From Actinomycetospora soli (GTDB lineage Bacteria; Actinomycetota; Actinomycetes; Mycobacteriales; Pseudonocardiaceae), in contig NZ_JAJNDA010000004.1 in assembly GCF_021026295.1 (NCBI RefSeq), positions 186,001-250,000 of the forward strand: 64,000 bases of DNA, given 5' to 3'. The notes beneath the pieces were generated by a model, which saw only the letters and a program-made list of their open reading frames with translations, did not search any database and had not been told where the DNA came from. This document shows positions 17,885-26,134 of the stretch, piece after piece; the stretch's first letter is position 1, and each line of letters begins with the position of its first letter. A program made the position numbers and the translations under genes.

Positions 17885-18471
17885 CGGTTCCGGCACTGGT
17901 AGGCCAGTGCCGGCGGGACGTTGCGCCACACGATCGGCGTGACGGCGACCTCGTCGAAGCTCTCCTGGAGCAGGTCGCGGAAGCGCCGCTGCGTGGGGAG
18001 GTTCATCACGTGCGCGTAGGCGAAGGTGGTGAACACCCCGCCGGGCACCAGGACGCGGTTGACCTGCTCCATGATCCCGCGCTGGGCCTCGCGGCTGAAC
18101 AGCGTCCACGGCAGGCCGCTGACGATCGCGTCGACGCCGGTGATGCCGACGTCGGCGAGCAGCTTCTGCAGGTCCTTCGCGTCGCCCTCGAGCACCTCGA
18201 GCCACGGCAGGTTGCGCCGGAGCAGGGACACCATGCTGCGGTCGAGCTCGACGGCGACGTGCCGGGCCTCCGGCGGGAGCCGCCGGCGCAGGGCCTGCGA
18301 GACGACCCCGGTGCCCGGACCCAGCTCGACGACCGTCGACGCCCGGTCCGCCGGCGCCACGGACGCGAGCAGGTCGGACAGCGCCCGTCCGCTCGGGGCG
18401 ACCGCACCGATCACTCCCGGGCTCCGCACGGCGGAGGAGACGAACGTCAGCAGGTCACGAGCAGCCGTCAC
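17881..18471 (-). CDS. Class I SAM-dependent methyltransferase (phospholipid methyltransferase-like)
   Basis: 196 residues, GTG start at 18469-18471. Seen: SAM motif I VVELGPGTGVVSQAL, an acidic end of strand 2 (VAVELD), motif II region EGDAKDL, and motif IV SGLPWTLFS. This arrangement is shared by PmtA-like phospholipid N-methyltransferases and KsgA relatives. The N-terminus VRSPGVIGAVAPSGRALSDLLAS fits the PmtA group. True substrate unproven. Convergent with the hydrolase, with overlapping stop codons. Confidence 0.8.
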   Translation of the reverse strand: MTAARDLLTFVSSAVRSPGVIGAVAPSGRALSDLLASVAPADRASTVVELGPGTGVVSQALRRRLPPEARHVAVELDRSMVSLLRRNLPWLEVLEGDAKDLQKLLADVGITGVDAIVSGLPWTLFSREAQRGIMEQVNRVLVPGGVFTTFAYAHVMNLPTQRRFRDLLQESFDEVAVTPIVWRNVPPALAYQCRNR

Positions 18472-18523
18472 GCCAGGCAGCGTGGCAGGTCGTCCGCCGG
18501 GCGACCACCGGAAGCCGCCGGGG

Positions 18524-18820
18524 TCACCGCGGGTCGACGACGCGCATCACGATGTAGACGAGCAGCAGCAGGATCATCATCGAGAGGTCCAGGCTGATGT
18601 TCCCGATCCGCACGGCGGGGATGAGCCGCTTGAGCAGGTTCACGGGCGGGTCGGTCACGCGGTACATCAGCTCGAGGCTGACGGCGGTGCCCCCGGCCGG
18701 CCGCCACTCGCGCGCGAAGCCCCGGACCACCTCGACGACGAGGCGGCCGATGATGAACAGGTAGAACACGAACAGGACGTAGTAGACGACCAGGAGGATC
18801 GTGTCCGTGGGGCTCGCCAT
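18524..18820 (-). CDS. YggT family membrane protein
   Basis: 98 residues with two long hydrophobic segments (about 8-28 and 77-93) separated by the conserved TDPPVNLLKRLIPAVRIG loop, which marks the YggT family. In many Gram-positive bacteria a YggT gene sits beside sepF in the division cluster; here it stands alone. Function is poorly known; roles in osmotic tolerance and division have been proposed. ATG at 18818-18820. Confidence 0.88.
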   Translation of the reverse strand: MASPTDTILLVVYYVLFVFYLFIIGRLVVEVVRGFAREWRPAGGTAVSLELMYRVTDPPVNLLKRLIPAVRIGNISLDLSMMILLLLVYIVMRVVDPR

Positions 18821-18865
18821 GCCCCCAGTGTCCCCTGTTCGGCGTGAGGACCAGGATCCCGGGTC

Positions 18866-19222
18866 ATGATCCTCCACATCTGTCCGCGCCCCGACTGGGA
18901 GGCCGCCGGCACGGCGCTCGAGCCGCCCTCGCTCGCGAGCGAGGGCTTCGTGCACTGCTCCGACCCGGGGACGGTCGCCTTGCCCGCCACGCGCCTGTAC
19001 CAGGGCCGGGAGGACCTGCTGCTGCTCGAGGTCGACCCCACCCGCTGCGGGGCGCCCGTGCGGTGGGAGCCGGGCGTGCGCGACGGACAGGTGGAGACCT
19101 CCGGGCCCTGGTTCCCGCACGTGTACGGCCCGCTGCCGGTCGCCGCCGTCGTGGGGGTGCACCCGTTCCCGCCGGAGCCGGACGGGTCCTTCCGCCTGCC
19201 GTCGTCGCTCGCGGAGCGCTGA
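18866..19222 (+). CDS. DUF952 domain protein
   Basis: 118-residue protein of the DUF952 family (related in fold to glutathione S-transferase-like and mono-ADP-ribosyltransferase-like small proteins; function unknown). Seen: the family landmarks ASEGFVHCS near residue 25, the LLLLEVDPTR strand, and WFPHVYGPLP near residue 84. ATG start at 18866, divergent from the yggT-like gene with a 45-base gap. No neighbours suggest a role. Confidence 0.85.
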   Translation: MILHICPRPDWEAAGTALEPPSLASEGFVHCSDPGTVALPATRLYQGREDLLLLEVDPTRCGAPVRWEPGVRDGQVETSGPWFPHVYGPLPVAAVVGVHPFPPEPDGSFRLPSSLAER

Positions 19223-19235
19223 GGAGTCGTCCCCG

Positions 19236-19341
19236 CCTCATCGCGGGCTGCCGCGCCACCCCGCCCGCCTCGTCGCGGGCTGCCGCGCCACCCCGCCCGC
19301 CTCGTCGCGGGCTGCCGCGCCACCCCGCCCGCCTCGTCGCG
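19236..19341. repeat. 32-bp tandem repeat, three full copies plus a partial copy
   Basis: Units starting at 19236, 19268, 19300 and 19332 share a 32-base sequence beginning CCTCGTCGCGGGCTGCCGCG; the first differs by one base (CCTCA). It lies just after the DUF952 stop in non-coding DNA. No spacers separate the copies, so it is a minisatellite, not a CRISPR array. Confidence 0.92.
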
Positions 19342-19408
19342 GTGTCTCACCACGACAGGGTGAGCGGCGGACGGGCAGAGCCCGCGACATGGGCGGGGCA
19401 GGAACGAC

Positions 19409-19440
19409 GGAGGGCCCCTCACCGTGGTGAGGGGCCCTCC
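19409..19440 (-). terminator. Terminator of initiator tRNA copy 1
   Basis: 14-bp perfect stem (19409-19422 with 19427-19440) and a 4-base loop, 6 bases past the tRNA 3' end on the transcribed strand. Very similar to the hairpin after the second tRNA copy. Confidence 0.8.
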
Positions 19441-19446
19441 GGGTGG

Positions 19447-19520
19447 TAGCGGGGACAGGATTCGAACCTGTGACCTCTGGGTTATGAGCCCAGCGAGCTA
19501 CCGAGCTGCTCCACCCCGCG
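19447..19520 (-). tRNA. Initiator tRNA-fMet (CAT), copy 1
   Basis: 74-base cloverleaf. Initiator hallmarks are seen: C1 facing U72 as an unpaired first position, and three consecutive G-C pairs in the anticodon stem (CTGGG/CCCAG) around loop CTCATAA. T-loop TTCGAAT, discriminator A, CCA not encoded. Identical in sequence to the copy at 19676-19749. Confidence 0.95.
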
Positions 19521-19637
19521 CCGTCGCCGTGCGTTCCGGCGATGCCCAGAACACTACCGGGCGGTGAACCGGGGCCTCGCAGGGGGGTGGCGGCGAGCCG
19601 CCGGGCCCACCCGCCGTCGGGAAGGACCCGGGAACGA

Positions 19638-19671
19638 CGAAGGGCCCCTCACCACGGTGAGGGGCCCTTCG
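19638..19671 (-). terminator. Terminator of initiator tRNA copy 2
   Basis: 16-bp perfect inverted repeat (19638-19653 with 19656-19671), in practice a long stem with a tight loop, 4 bases past the tRNA end. Shares the core GGGCCCCTCAC with the 19409-19440 hairpin, indicating that tRNA and terminator were duplicated together. Confidence 0.8.
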
Positions 19672-19675
19672 CGAG

Positions 19676-19749
19676 TAGCGGGGACAGGATTCGAACCTGT
19701 GACCTCTGGGTTATGAGCCCAGCGAGCTACCGAGCTGCTCCACCCCGCG
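19676..19749 (-). tRNA. Initiator tRNA-fMet (CAT), copy 2
   Basis: Same 74-base sequence as copy 1 with the same initiator features (mismatched 1-72 position, GGG/CCC anticodon stem). It lies 38 bases beyond the stop codon of the UPF0182 gene on the same strand and has its own downstream terminator. Confidence 0.95.
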
Positions 19750-19787
19750 TCGTGTCACCAACGATACGCGACGCGGGGTGGAGTGGA

Positions 19788-22760
19788 TCAGCCGGGGGTC
19801 CCCCCGGTCGCGGCCCGGTAGGCGTTGATGGCGTTCGCCAGGTCCTGCTGGGCCTGACCGATCCCGGCGAAGTCCCCCTGCTGCTGCGCGGTGCGCAGCC
19901 GGTCCAGCGCCGAGTTCATCGAGTTCACCGCGGACGTGACCGCGGCCGAGCTGCCCGCGGCCGGTGCGGCCCCGGCGGCCGGGGCCTGGCCCGCCGCCGG
20001 GGTCTGCGCCTGCGCGGGCGCCTGGCCGGCGCTCGGCGTCTGCGCCTGGCCCGGCGTCGACGTCGCCGTGCCCGACGAGCCGAACACCTGGGTCAGCGCC
20101 TCGGGCAGGGTCGGCGCGTAGCCGATCCGGCCGCCGAAGCTGACCAGCACCCGGGAGAGCTGCGGGAACGAGGACTCCTGGTTGGAGCGCTCGATGTAGA
20201 CCGGCTCCACGTAGAGCAGGCCGCCCGCCACCGGCAGCGTCAGCAGGTTGCCGTAGAGCACCTGGGTGCCCTGCTGGCGCAGCAGGTTGAGCTCGCTGGA
20301 GACCTGCGGCGACGACAGGAACTGCGTCTGCACCTGCTGCGGGCCCCGGGTCTGGGTGTCCGCCGGCAGTTGCAGCAGCGTCATCTGCCCGTACGTGCCC
20401 GGGTCCGAGCTCACCGACAGGTACGCCGAGAGGAACTCACGGCGCAGGCTGACCAGCGCGGTCGTCAACTGGAACTGCGGGACGTTGGCCGTGCCGCGCC
20501 GCGGGTCGTCGGCGAGCAGGTAGTACGGCGGCTGCGGGTCGCCCGCCGCGGCCGCGGCGTCGCTCGTCGGGTCGGACGGTACGTCCCAGAACGACACCGT
20601 GGAGTAGAACTCGCCGGGGTCGGACACGTGGTAGCGGGTCAGCAGGTCGCGCTGGACCTTGAAGATGCCCTCCGGGTAGCGGTAGTGCGCCCGGAGCGCC
20701 GGCGGCACCTCGGAGGCCGGCTTGATGACGCCGGGGAACGCCTTCTCCCACGTCTGGAGCACCGGGTCGTTCGGGTCGTTCTCGTAGAGGTCGACCTGGC
20801 CGGTGTAGGCGTCCACGGTCGCCTTCACCGAGTTCCGCATGTAGCCGGCGACCTCGGGCGAGAGCGTCGCGTTGTTGACCGAGTCCCGCGTGGCGTCGCC
20901 GAGCGGCACCTGCTGGGAGTACGGGTAGCGCGGCAGCGTCGTGTAGCCGTCGACGATGTACTTGATCGACCCGTCGACGACGGCCGGGTACACGTCGTTG
21001 TCCAGCTCCAGCCACGGCGCGACCTTCTGCACCCGGGTCAGCGGGTCGCGGTTGTACATGATCCGCGAGTTGTCGCCGATGGAGGAGTTGAACAGGATGT
21101 TGCGCTCGAAGCCGTAGTAGGCGAAGAACGCGAGCCGCGTGACCGGGTTCCCCAGCGACACGCCGCCGGGCCCGGTGTAGGTGTACTGCCGCGAGTCCGT
21201 GTCGTACTCCCGCGGCGGGGTGCCGGCGTCGGCACCGACGATCGCGTAGTCGTCCGGGCCGTTGACGAGCTCGCCGAAGTAGATCCGGGGCTGCTGCAGG
21301 CCGAACGGTCCCGGGGTGTCGACGTCCGACACCTGGAACTGCGGGTAGCCGCCCTGGCCGCCGTTGGAGTCCAGCGGCGCGTTGACGGTGTTCGCCGGCG
21401 CGGCGACGAAGCCGTTGCCGTGGGTGTAGACGAGGTGGCGGTTGATCCAGTCCTGCTGGTTCCCGACGAGGTTGTCGGGGTCGATCTCGCGGGCCGCGAC
21501 CACGAAGTCCTGCGTCTGGTTGCCCACCGTGTAGCGGTCGACGTCGAGCGTGGCGGGGAAGCCGTAGAAGTTCCGTCGCTGCTCGAGCTGGGTGAACGTG
21601 CGGGAGAGCCGGTTCGGGTCGAGCAGGCGGATGTTCGGCACCGTCGCGGTGTCGGTGGCGATCGCCTGCTGCACCGCCGTGGCGCTCTGGTCGGTGGTGC
21701 CCGCGTACGGCTCCCGGTTGACGGTCTGGTCGGTGATGCCGAACGCCTGTCTGGTCGCCTGGATGTTGCGTTCGATCGAGAGCGCCTCACGCTGGTTGGC
21801 GTTCGGGCGCACCGAGAACTGCTCGAGCACGGCGGGCCAGGCGGCACCGACGAGCACGCTGGAGAGCACCAGCAGGGCGAGGGCGATCGCCGGGATCTGC
21901 AGGTTGCGCAGGAACACCGCCGCGAAGAAGGCGGCCGCGCAGATCACCGCGATGAGCAGCAGGATCAGCTTGGCCGGCATCGCGGCGTTGAGGTCGGTGT
22001 AGCTCGCGCCGTAGAAGTTCGCGCCGCCGATCGAGGCCTTGCGGTCGGAGAACAGCAGCTCGTACCGGTCGAGGAAGTACGCGACCGCCTTGAGCAGCAC
22101 GAAGCTGCCGGCGAGGACCGCGAGGTGGGCGCGCGCGGCGGTGGCCAGCGAGCCGTTGCGGCCCGCGAGGCGGATGCCGCCGAAGATGTAGTGCGCGACC
22201 AGGGCGGCCACGAAGCTCACGCCGATGCCCACGAACAGCCACGAGAGCACCGCCCGCCAGAACGGCAGGGCGAACACGTAGAAGCCGATGTCGTGTCCGA
22301 ACACCGGGTCGGCGATGTTGAACGGCGTCTGGTGCAGGAAGAGCTGGGTGGTCTGCCAGTCGGCCTGCGCCGACAGGGCGGCGATCACCGCGACGAGCAC
22401 CGGGATGCCGATCGCGAAGAGCCGCAGGTGCGAGAGCACCACCGTGCGATAGCGCGCGACCGGGTCCTCCGGGCCCGCGACGGGCACGAACACGGGGCGG
22501 GTGCGGTAGGCGATGTACAGGTTGAGCGCGATGAGCCCACCCATGAACACCGCGGCGACGACGCTCTGGATCACGCGGGTGGCGAGCACCGTGGTGAAGA
22601 CGTCGCGATAGCCGACCTCGCCGAACCAGGCGAAGTCGACGTAGACGTCGACGAGCCGGGCCAGACCGACGAGGACCACGAGCACGATCGCGCCCAGGAC
22701 GAGCAGCGATTTCGTACGCCGGGAGAGCTGCGGGTTCCCGGTCGCCGGCCGGTTGGCCAC
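19788..22760 (-). CDS. UPF0182 family large membrane protein
   Basis: 990 residues from GTG 22758-22760. Seen: a basic N-terminus, about seven hydrophobic helices in the first 300 residues, a large extracytoplasmic domain with many Tyr/Pro-rich stretches (YVEPVYIERS, FVVAAREIDPDNL), and a Pro/Ala/Gln-rich low-complexity region near 900-955. This matches UPF0182 proteins such as Rv3193c. Function unknown; always near the PDZ protease in actinobacteria, and transcribed after it here with a 92-base gap that holds a short inverted repeat (CTCAA-N5-TTGAG). Confidence 0.93.
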   Translation of the reverse strand: MANRPATGNPQLSRRTKSLLVLGAIVLVVLVGLARLVDVYVDFAWFGEVGYRDVFTTVLATRVIQSVVAAVFMGGLIALNLYIAYRTRPVFVPVAGPEDPVARYRTVVLSHLRLFAIGIPVLVAVIAALSAQADWQTTQLFLHQTPFNIADPVFGHDIGFYVFALPFWRAVLSWLFVGIGVSFVAALVAHYIFGGIRLAGRNGSLATAARAHLAVLAGSFVLLKAVAYFLDRYELLFSDRKASIGGANFYGASYTDLNAAMPAKLILLLIAVICAAAFFAAVFLRNLQIPAIALALLVLSSVLVGAAWPAVLEQFSVRPNANQREALSIERNIQATRQAFGITDQTVNREPYAGTTDQSATAVQQAIATDTATVPNIRLLDPNRLSRTFTQLEQRRNFYGFPATLDVDRYTVGNQTQDFVVAAREIDPDNLVGNQQDWINRHLVYTHGNGFVAAPANTVNAPLDSNGGQGGYPQFQVSDVDTPGPFGLQQPRIYFGELVNGPDDYAIVGADAGTPPREYDTDSRQYTYTGPGGVSLGNPVTRLAFFAYYGFERNILFNSSIGDNSRIMYNRDPLTRVQKVAPWLELDNDVYPAVVDGSIKYIVDGYTTLPRYPYSQQVPLGDATRDSVNNATLSPEVAGYMRNSVKATVDAYTGQVDLYENDPNDPVLQTWEKAFPGVIKPASEVPPALRAHYRYPEGIFKVQRDLLTRYHVSDPGEFYSTVSFWDVPSDPTSDAAAAAGDPQPPYYLLADDPRRGTANVPQFQLTTALVSLRREFLSAYLSVSSDPGTYGQMTLLQLPADTQTRGPQQVQTQFLSSPQVSSELNLLRQQGTQVLYGNLLTLPVAGGLLYVEPVYIERSNQESSFPQLSRVLVSFGGRIGYAPTLPEALTQVFGSSGTATSTPGQAQTPSAGQAPAQAQTPAAGQAPAAGAAPAAGSSAAVTSAVNSMNSALDRLRTAQQQGDFAGIGQAQQDLANAINAYRAATGGTPG

Positions 22761-22852
22761 GGGCGGTCACACTCCAGAGATGTCGAGGGGGCTCGAGAGC
22801 CTCAACTCTATTGAGCCCGTGTGGGTTCCCTGTGGACGGCTTCGTCCGTTTC

Positions 22853-23878
22853 TCAGCAGGTCGGCGGGGTCCGACCGGCCGCGATGGCCTGGACGGCGGC
22901 CACACCCTCGCGCAGGTCGGACACCCGCGCCAGGGTCAGTCCGTCCGGCGCGGTGCGCACCGCCTCCGCACAGTTGCCCGCGGGCACGAGGAACGCGGTC
23001 GCGCCGTCGTGCCGCGCGGCGTCCATCTTGAAGCGGATTCCCCCGATCGGGCCGACCCGGCCGGCGGCGTCGATCGTGCCGGTCCCGGCGATGTCCCGGC
23101 CGCCGGTGAGGTCGCCGGGGGTGAGCTTGTCGACGATCGCCGTGGCGAAGATCAGCCCGGCGGACGGCCCGCCCACGTCCGCGAGCCCGATCCGGATGGT
23201 GGCGGGCGCGTCGACCACGCCGGTCGCGGTGATCCCGAGGTAGCCCTTCGTCGCGTCGCCGGGTCGCGGTGCGGTGGTGACGGTGACGTCGCTGGTGGCC
23301 CCGCCCCGCACCACGGTCAGCACGAGCGGCGCCCCGGGCCGTGCGGCGCCGACGGCGTCGACCACGTCCTGCGGCGTCGTCACCGGCCGCCCGCCGATCG
23401 CGCTGATGCGGTCGCCCTCCCGCAGCAGCCCCACCGACGGGCCGGGGGTCGTCACGTCGCCGACCTCGACCGCACTGGGGTAGCCGAGGTAGCGCAGCGC
23501 CGCGTTCTGGGCGTCGTCCTCGGACTGTGTGAACTGGCGCGTGTTCTCGGCGTCGACCTGCTGGCTGGACTGGCCGGAGGGGTAGACCTGCTCGCGCGGC
23601 ACCACCTCGTGCGACCCGCTGATCCACATCGCGACGGCACCGAACAGCGTCACCTGGCTGGTGACCGCGACCGTGGTCATCCGCAGCTGACCCGTCGTCG
23701 GGAAGGTGGGGACGGCGCCGGAGACGTCGATGATCGTGCGGCCGTCCTGGGCGCCGAGGACGTCGAAGGTCGGTCCGTCGCCGAGGGCGACGAAGGGCAC
23801 CCGGACCGTCGCCCCGGTCAGCCCCAGCACCGCGGCGAGCACGAGGCCCAGGGCCAGCGTCGCGCGCAACCGGGTCAC
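22853..23878 (-). CDS. PDZ domain, Lon-like (S16) serine protease, membrane anchored
   Basis: 341 residues, GTG start at 23876-23878. Seen: an N-terminal anchor (residues 5-23), a PDZ domain at about 135-205 (GPSVGLLREGDRISAIGG), and a C-terminal Lon-type proteolytic domain with catalytic Ser239 in GGPSAGLIF and Lys284 in IGGIRFKMDAA, the S16 Ser-Lys dyad. This is the YlbL/Rv3194c layout; it should act outside the membrane on unknown exported substrates. Gene order relative to the UPF0182 gene and the divergent metalloprotease-like gene matches mycobacteria. Confidence 0.93.
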   Translation of the reverse strand: MTRLRATLALGLVLAAVLGLTGATVRVPFVALGDGPTFDVLGAQDGRTIIDVSGAVPTFPTTGQLRMTTVAVTSQVTLFGAVAMWISGSHEVVPREQVYPSGQSSQQVDAENTRQFTQSEDDAQNAALRYLGYPSAVEVGDVTTPGPSVGLLREGDRISAIGGRPVTTPQDVVDAVGAARPGAPLVLTVVRGGATSDVTVTTAPRPGDATKGYLGITATGVVDAPATIRIGLADVGGPSAGLIFATAIVDKLTPGDLTGGRDIAGTGTIDAAGRVGPIGGIRFKMDAARHDGATAFLVPAGNCAEAVRTAPDGLTLARVSDLREGVAAVQAIAAGRTPPTC

Positions 23879-24007
23879 GGGCCGCGAGGGTAGTGATCGA
23901 CCGCGTGGGGTCGGGATACGGGCTCGATCCTGAATGTTCGCTGTGGGCGTGCTGTGCGGTCTCCGCGACCGCTCCCGGGGCAGGTGGGCGCGCGTACCGT
24001 GGTCGCC

Positions 24008-25519
24008 ATGAGCGACCTGCCCTTCGGTTTCGGCCCGTCCGACCCCGACGACGAGCGGCGCCGGGGGGACTCCGGGTCCGGCTCCGGCGGCGGCCCGCAG
24101 GGCTTCGGGTTCGGCGCCGGCGGCAACCCGTTCGGCGCCCTCGGCGGCGCCGGCGGTGCGGGCGGCCCCGGCGGGTTCGACATGAACCAGCTCGGGCAGA
24201 TGCTCACCCAGCTCGGGCAGATGCTGTCCGCCTCCGGGGGACCCGGCGGCGGCAACGGCCCGGTCAACTACAAGCTCGCGGCCCAGATGGCGCACCAGCA
24301 GATCACCGTCAAGGGCGCGCCGAGCGCGGAGCAGAAGAACGCGATCGTCGAGTCGGTCCGGCTCGCCGAGCTCTGGCTCGACGACGCCACAACGCTGCCC
24401 TCCGGCGCGTCGACGGTCACCGCCTGGTCGGCCGACGACTGGGTCGACGCCACCATCCCCACCTGGCAGCGGCTCTGCGACCCGGTGGCGCAGCGCGTCG
24501 CCGGCGCCTGGGTCGAGGGGCTGCCCGCCGAGGCGCGCGAGATGGCCGGGCCGATGCTCGGCATGATCTCCCAGGTCGGCGGCATGGCGTTCGGCTCGCA
24601 GCTCGGGTCGGCCCTGGGCCAGCTGGCGGGCGAGGTGCTCACCTCCTCCGACGTCGGGCTCCCGCTGGGCCCCGAGGGCACCGCGGCGCTGCTGCCCGAC
24701 GCGATCGCCCGCTTCACCGAGGGCCTGGACCGGCCGGCCGGCGAGGTCCTCGTCTTCCTCGCCGCCCGCGAGGCGGCCCACCACCGGCTGTTCGGCCACG
24801 TGCCGTGGCTGCGCCAGCGGCTGCTCGCCACCGTCGAGGAGTTCGCCCGCGGCATCTCGATCGACACCTCGCGCATCGAGGAGCTCGCCCGCGACCTCGA
24901 CCCGTCGAACCCGGCCGCGATCGAGCAGGCGATGTCGTCGGGGCTCTTCGAGCCGCAGACCACCGAGGCGCAGAGGGCCGCGCTCGCCCGGCTGGAGACC
25001 CTCCTGGCCCTCGTCGAGGGCTGGGTCGACCACGTGGTCGCCGCCGCGATCGGCGACCGGCTGCCCGGCGCCGACGCGCTGCGGGAGAGCATGCGCCGCC
25101 GCCGCGCCTCCGGCGGACCGGCCGAGCAGACCTTCGCGACGCTCGTCGGCCTGGAGCTGCGCCCGCGCCGGCTGCGCGACGCCGCCGAGCTGTGGCGGCG
25201 CCTGGGCGAGGCGCGCGACGTCGACGGCCGCGACGCGGTGTGGGCCCACCCGGACCTGCTGCCGACCGCCGAGGACCTCGACGACCCCGCCGCGTTCGTC
25301 CGGGGCCGCTCGGAGCTCTCCGGCGACGGCGGGGAGGGCTCCTTCGCCGACCTCGACGACCCGATCGCCCGCCTCGAGGCGGAGATGAAGGCCGAGCGGG
25401 AGGGCACCGGGTCCTCCGGGTCCTCCGAGGGTCCCGCGTCCTCCGAGGAGCCCGGGTCCTCCGAGGGGCCCGGGTCCTCCGAGGGGCCCGACGACGGGTC
25501 GTCGGGCCCGAAGGCCTGA
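24008..25519 (+). CDS. Zinc-dependent metalloprotease-like protein (DUF2342/TIGR03624 type)
   Basis: 503 residues, Rv3195-like. Seen: a Gly/Phe-rich N-terminal linker (residues 1-90), an alpha-helical core, and the family segment LAAREAAHHRLFGHVPWLRQ, which occupies the place of HExxH but has Arg in the first His position. A Ser/Glu/Gly/Pro repeat tail is encoded by imperfect 18-bp units at about 25408-25500. Called a metalloprotease by family; activity is not proven. ATG 24008 is chosen over an upstream in-frame start because the family N-terminus begins there. Divergent from the PDZ protease gene. Confidence 0.85.
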   Translation: MSDLPFGFGPSDPDDERRRGDSGSGSGGGPQGFGFGAGGNPFGALGGAGGAGGPGGFDMNQLGQMLTQLGQMLSASGGPGGGNGPVNYKLAAQMAHQQITVKGAPSAEQKNAIVESVRLAELWLDDATTLPSGASTVTAWSADDWVDATIPTWQRLCDPVAQRVAGAWVEGLPAEAREMAGPMLGMISQVGGMAFGSQLGSALGQLAGEVLTSSDVGLPLGPEGTAALLPDAIARFTEGLDRPAGEVLVFLAAREAAHHRLFGHVPWLRQRLLATVEEFARGISIDTSRIEELARDLDPSNPAAIEQAMSSGLFEPQTTEAQRAALARLETLLALVEGWVDHVVAAAIGDRLPGADALRESMRRRRASGGPAEQTFATLVGLELRPRRLRDAAELWRRLGEARDVDGRDAVWAHPDLLPTAEDLDDPAAFVRGRSELSGDGGEGSFADLDDPIARLEAEMKAEREGTGSSGSSEGPASSEEPGSSEGPGSSEGPDDGSSGPKA

Positions 25520-25523
25520 CCGG

Positions 25524-26087
25524 TCACTCGTCCGGCTCGGCGCCGATCTCCAGTCCGGCGCCGTCGGACAGGCCCTCGAGGTAGCCGATCGCGCGCTCCG
25601 AGCGCGGGTAGCGGGCCTCGAGGGCCCGGAACGCCGGGCCGTGCCCGGCCTCGCGCAGGTGTGCGAGCTCGTGGACGAGCACGTGGTCGAGCACCCAGCC
25701 CGGTACCTCGCGCAGCCGCTCGCTGACGCGGATCGTGCCCTCGCTCGGCGTGCACGACGCCCAGCGCGTCCGCATCGGCGGCACCCACCGCACCCACACC
25801 GGACGGGGCCAGCGTCCGTCGGGCCCGACCGCGTCCAGGTGCTCGCAGGCGAGGGCGTCGGCGCGGCGGGCGAGCTCGTCGTCCCCGGCCCGGCGCCCGG
25901 GGCGGCGGCGGGCCTCCGAGCGCTGCAGCTTCGCGACCATCTCGGCCACGTAGCGCTCCTCCTGGGCCCGACTCGCCGAGGCCGGGATCGAGACGACGAG
26001 GGTGTCACCCTCGCGTCGGGCGCTGATCGTGCGCGTGCGCCGGGCGCTGCGGCGCACCACGACCTTCGGGTCCTCCACACCGGTCAC
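25524..26087 (-). CDS. YgjP-like metallopeptidase (DUF45)
   Basis: About 187 residues. Seen: an N-terminal strand-rich part (TRTISARREGDTLVVSIP), WASCTPSEGTIRVSERLREVP, and the zinc-binding HELAHLREAGHGPAF (HExxH plus a downstream His), matching YgjP/WLM-type gluzincins. Role unknown; relatives are tied to DNA repair or modification. GTG 26087 is used as start; GTG 26078 is equally possible. The stop codon is 4 bases from the stop of the convergent metalloprotease-like gene, and the start is 47 bases from the divergent ThiF-like gene. Confidence 0.85.
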   Translation of the reverse strand: MTGVEDPKVVVRRSARRTRTISARREGDTLVVSIPASASRAQEERYVAEMVAKLQRSEARRRPGRRAGDDELARRADALACEHLDAVGPDGRWPRPVWVRWVPPMRTRWASCTPSEGTIRVSERLREVPGWVLDHVLVHELAHLREAGHGPAFRALEARYPRSERAIGYLEGLSDGAGLEIGAEPDE

Positions 26088-26134
26088 GGTAGGCGAGACG
26101 GATCCGGACGGCGTCGGCGTGCGTCCGAGCGGAT

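Noticed and set aside
19236-19341. Possible CRISPR array
   Set aside because: Repeats are head-to-tail with no spacers, and no cas genes occur in the window.
19542-22814. 1,090-codon plus-strand frame opposite the UPF0182 gene and a tRNA
   Set aside because: Crosses a tRNA and mirrors a conserved membrane protein; composition is non-protein-like.
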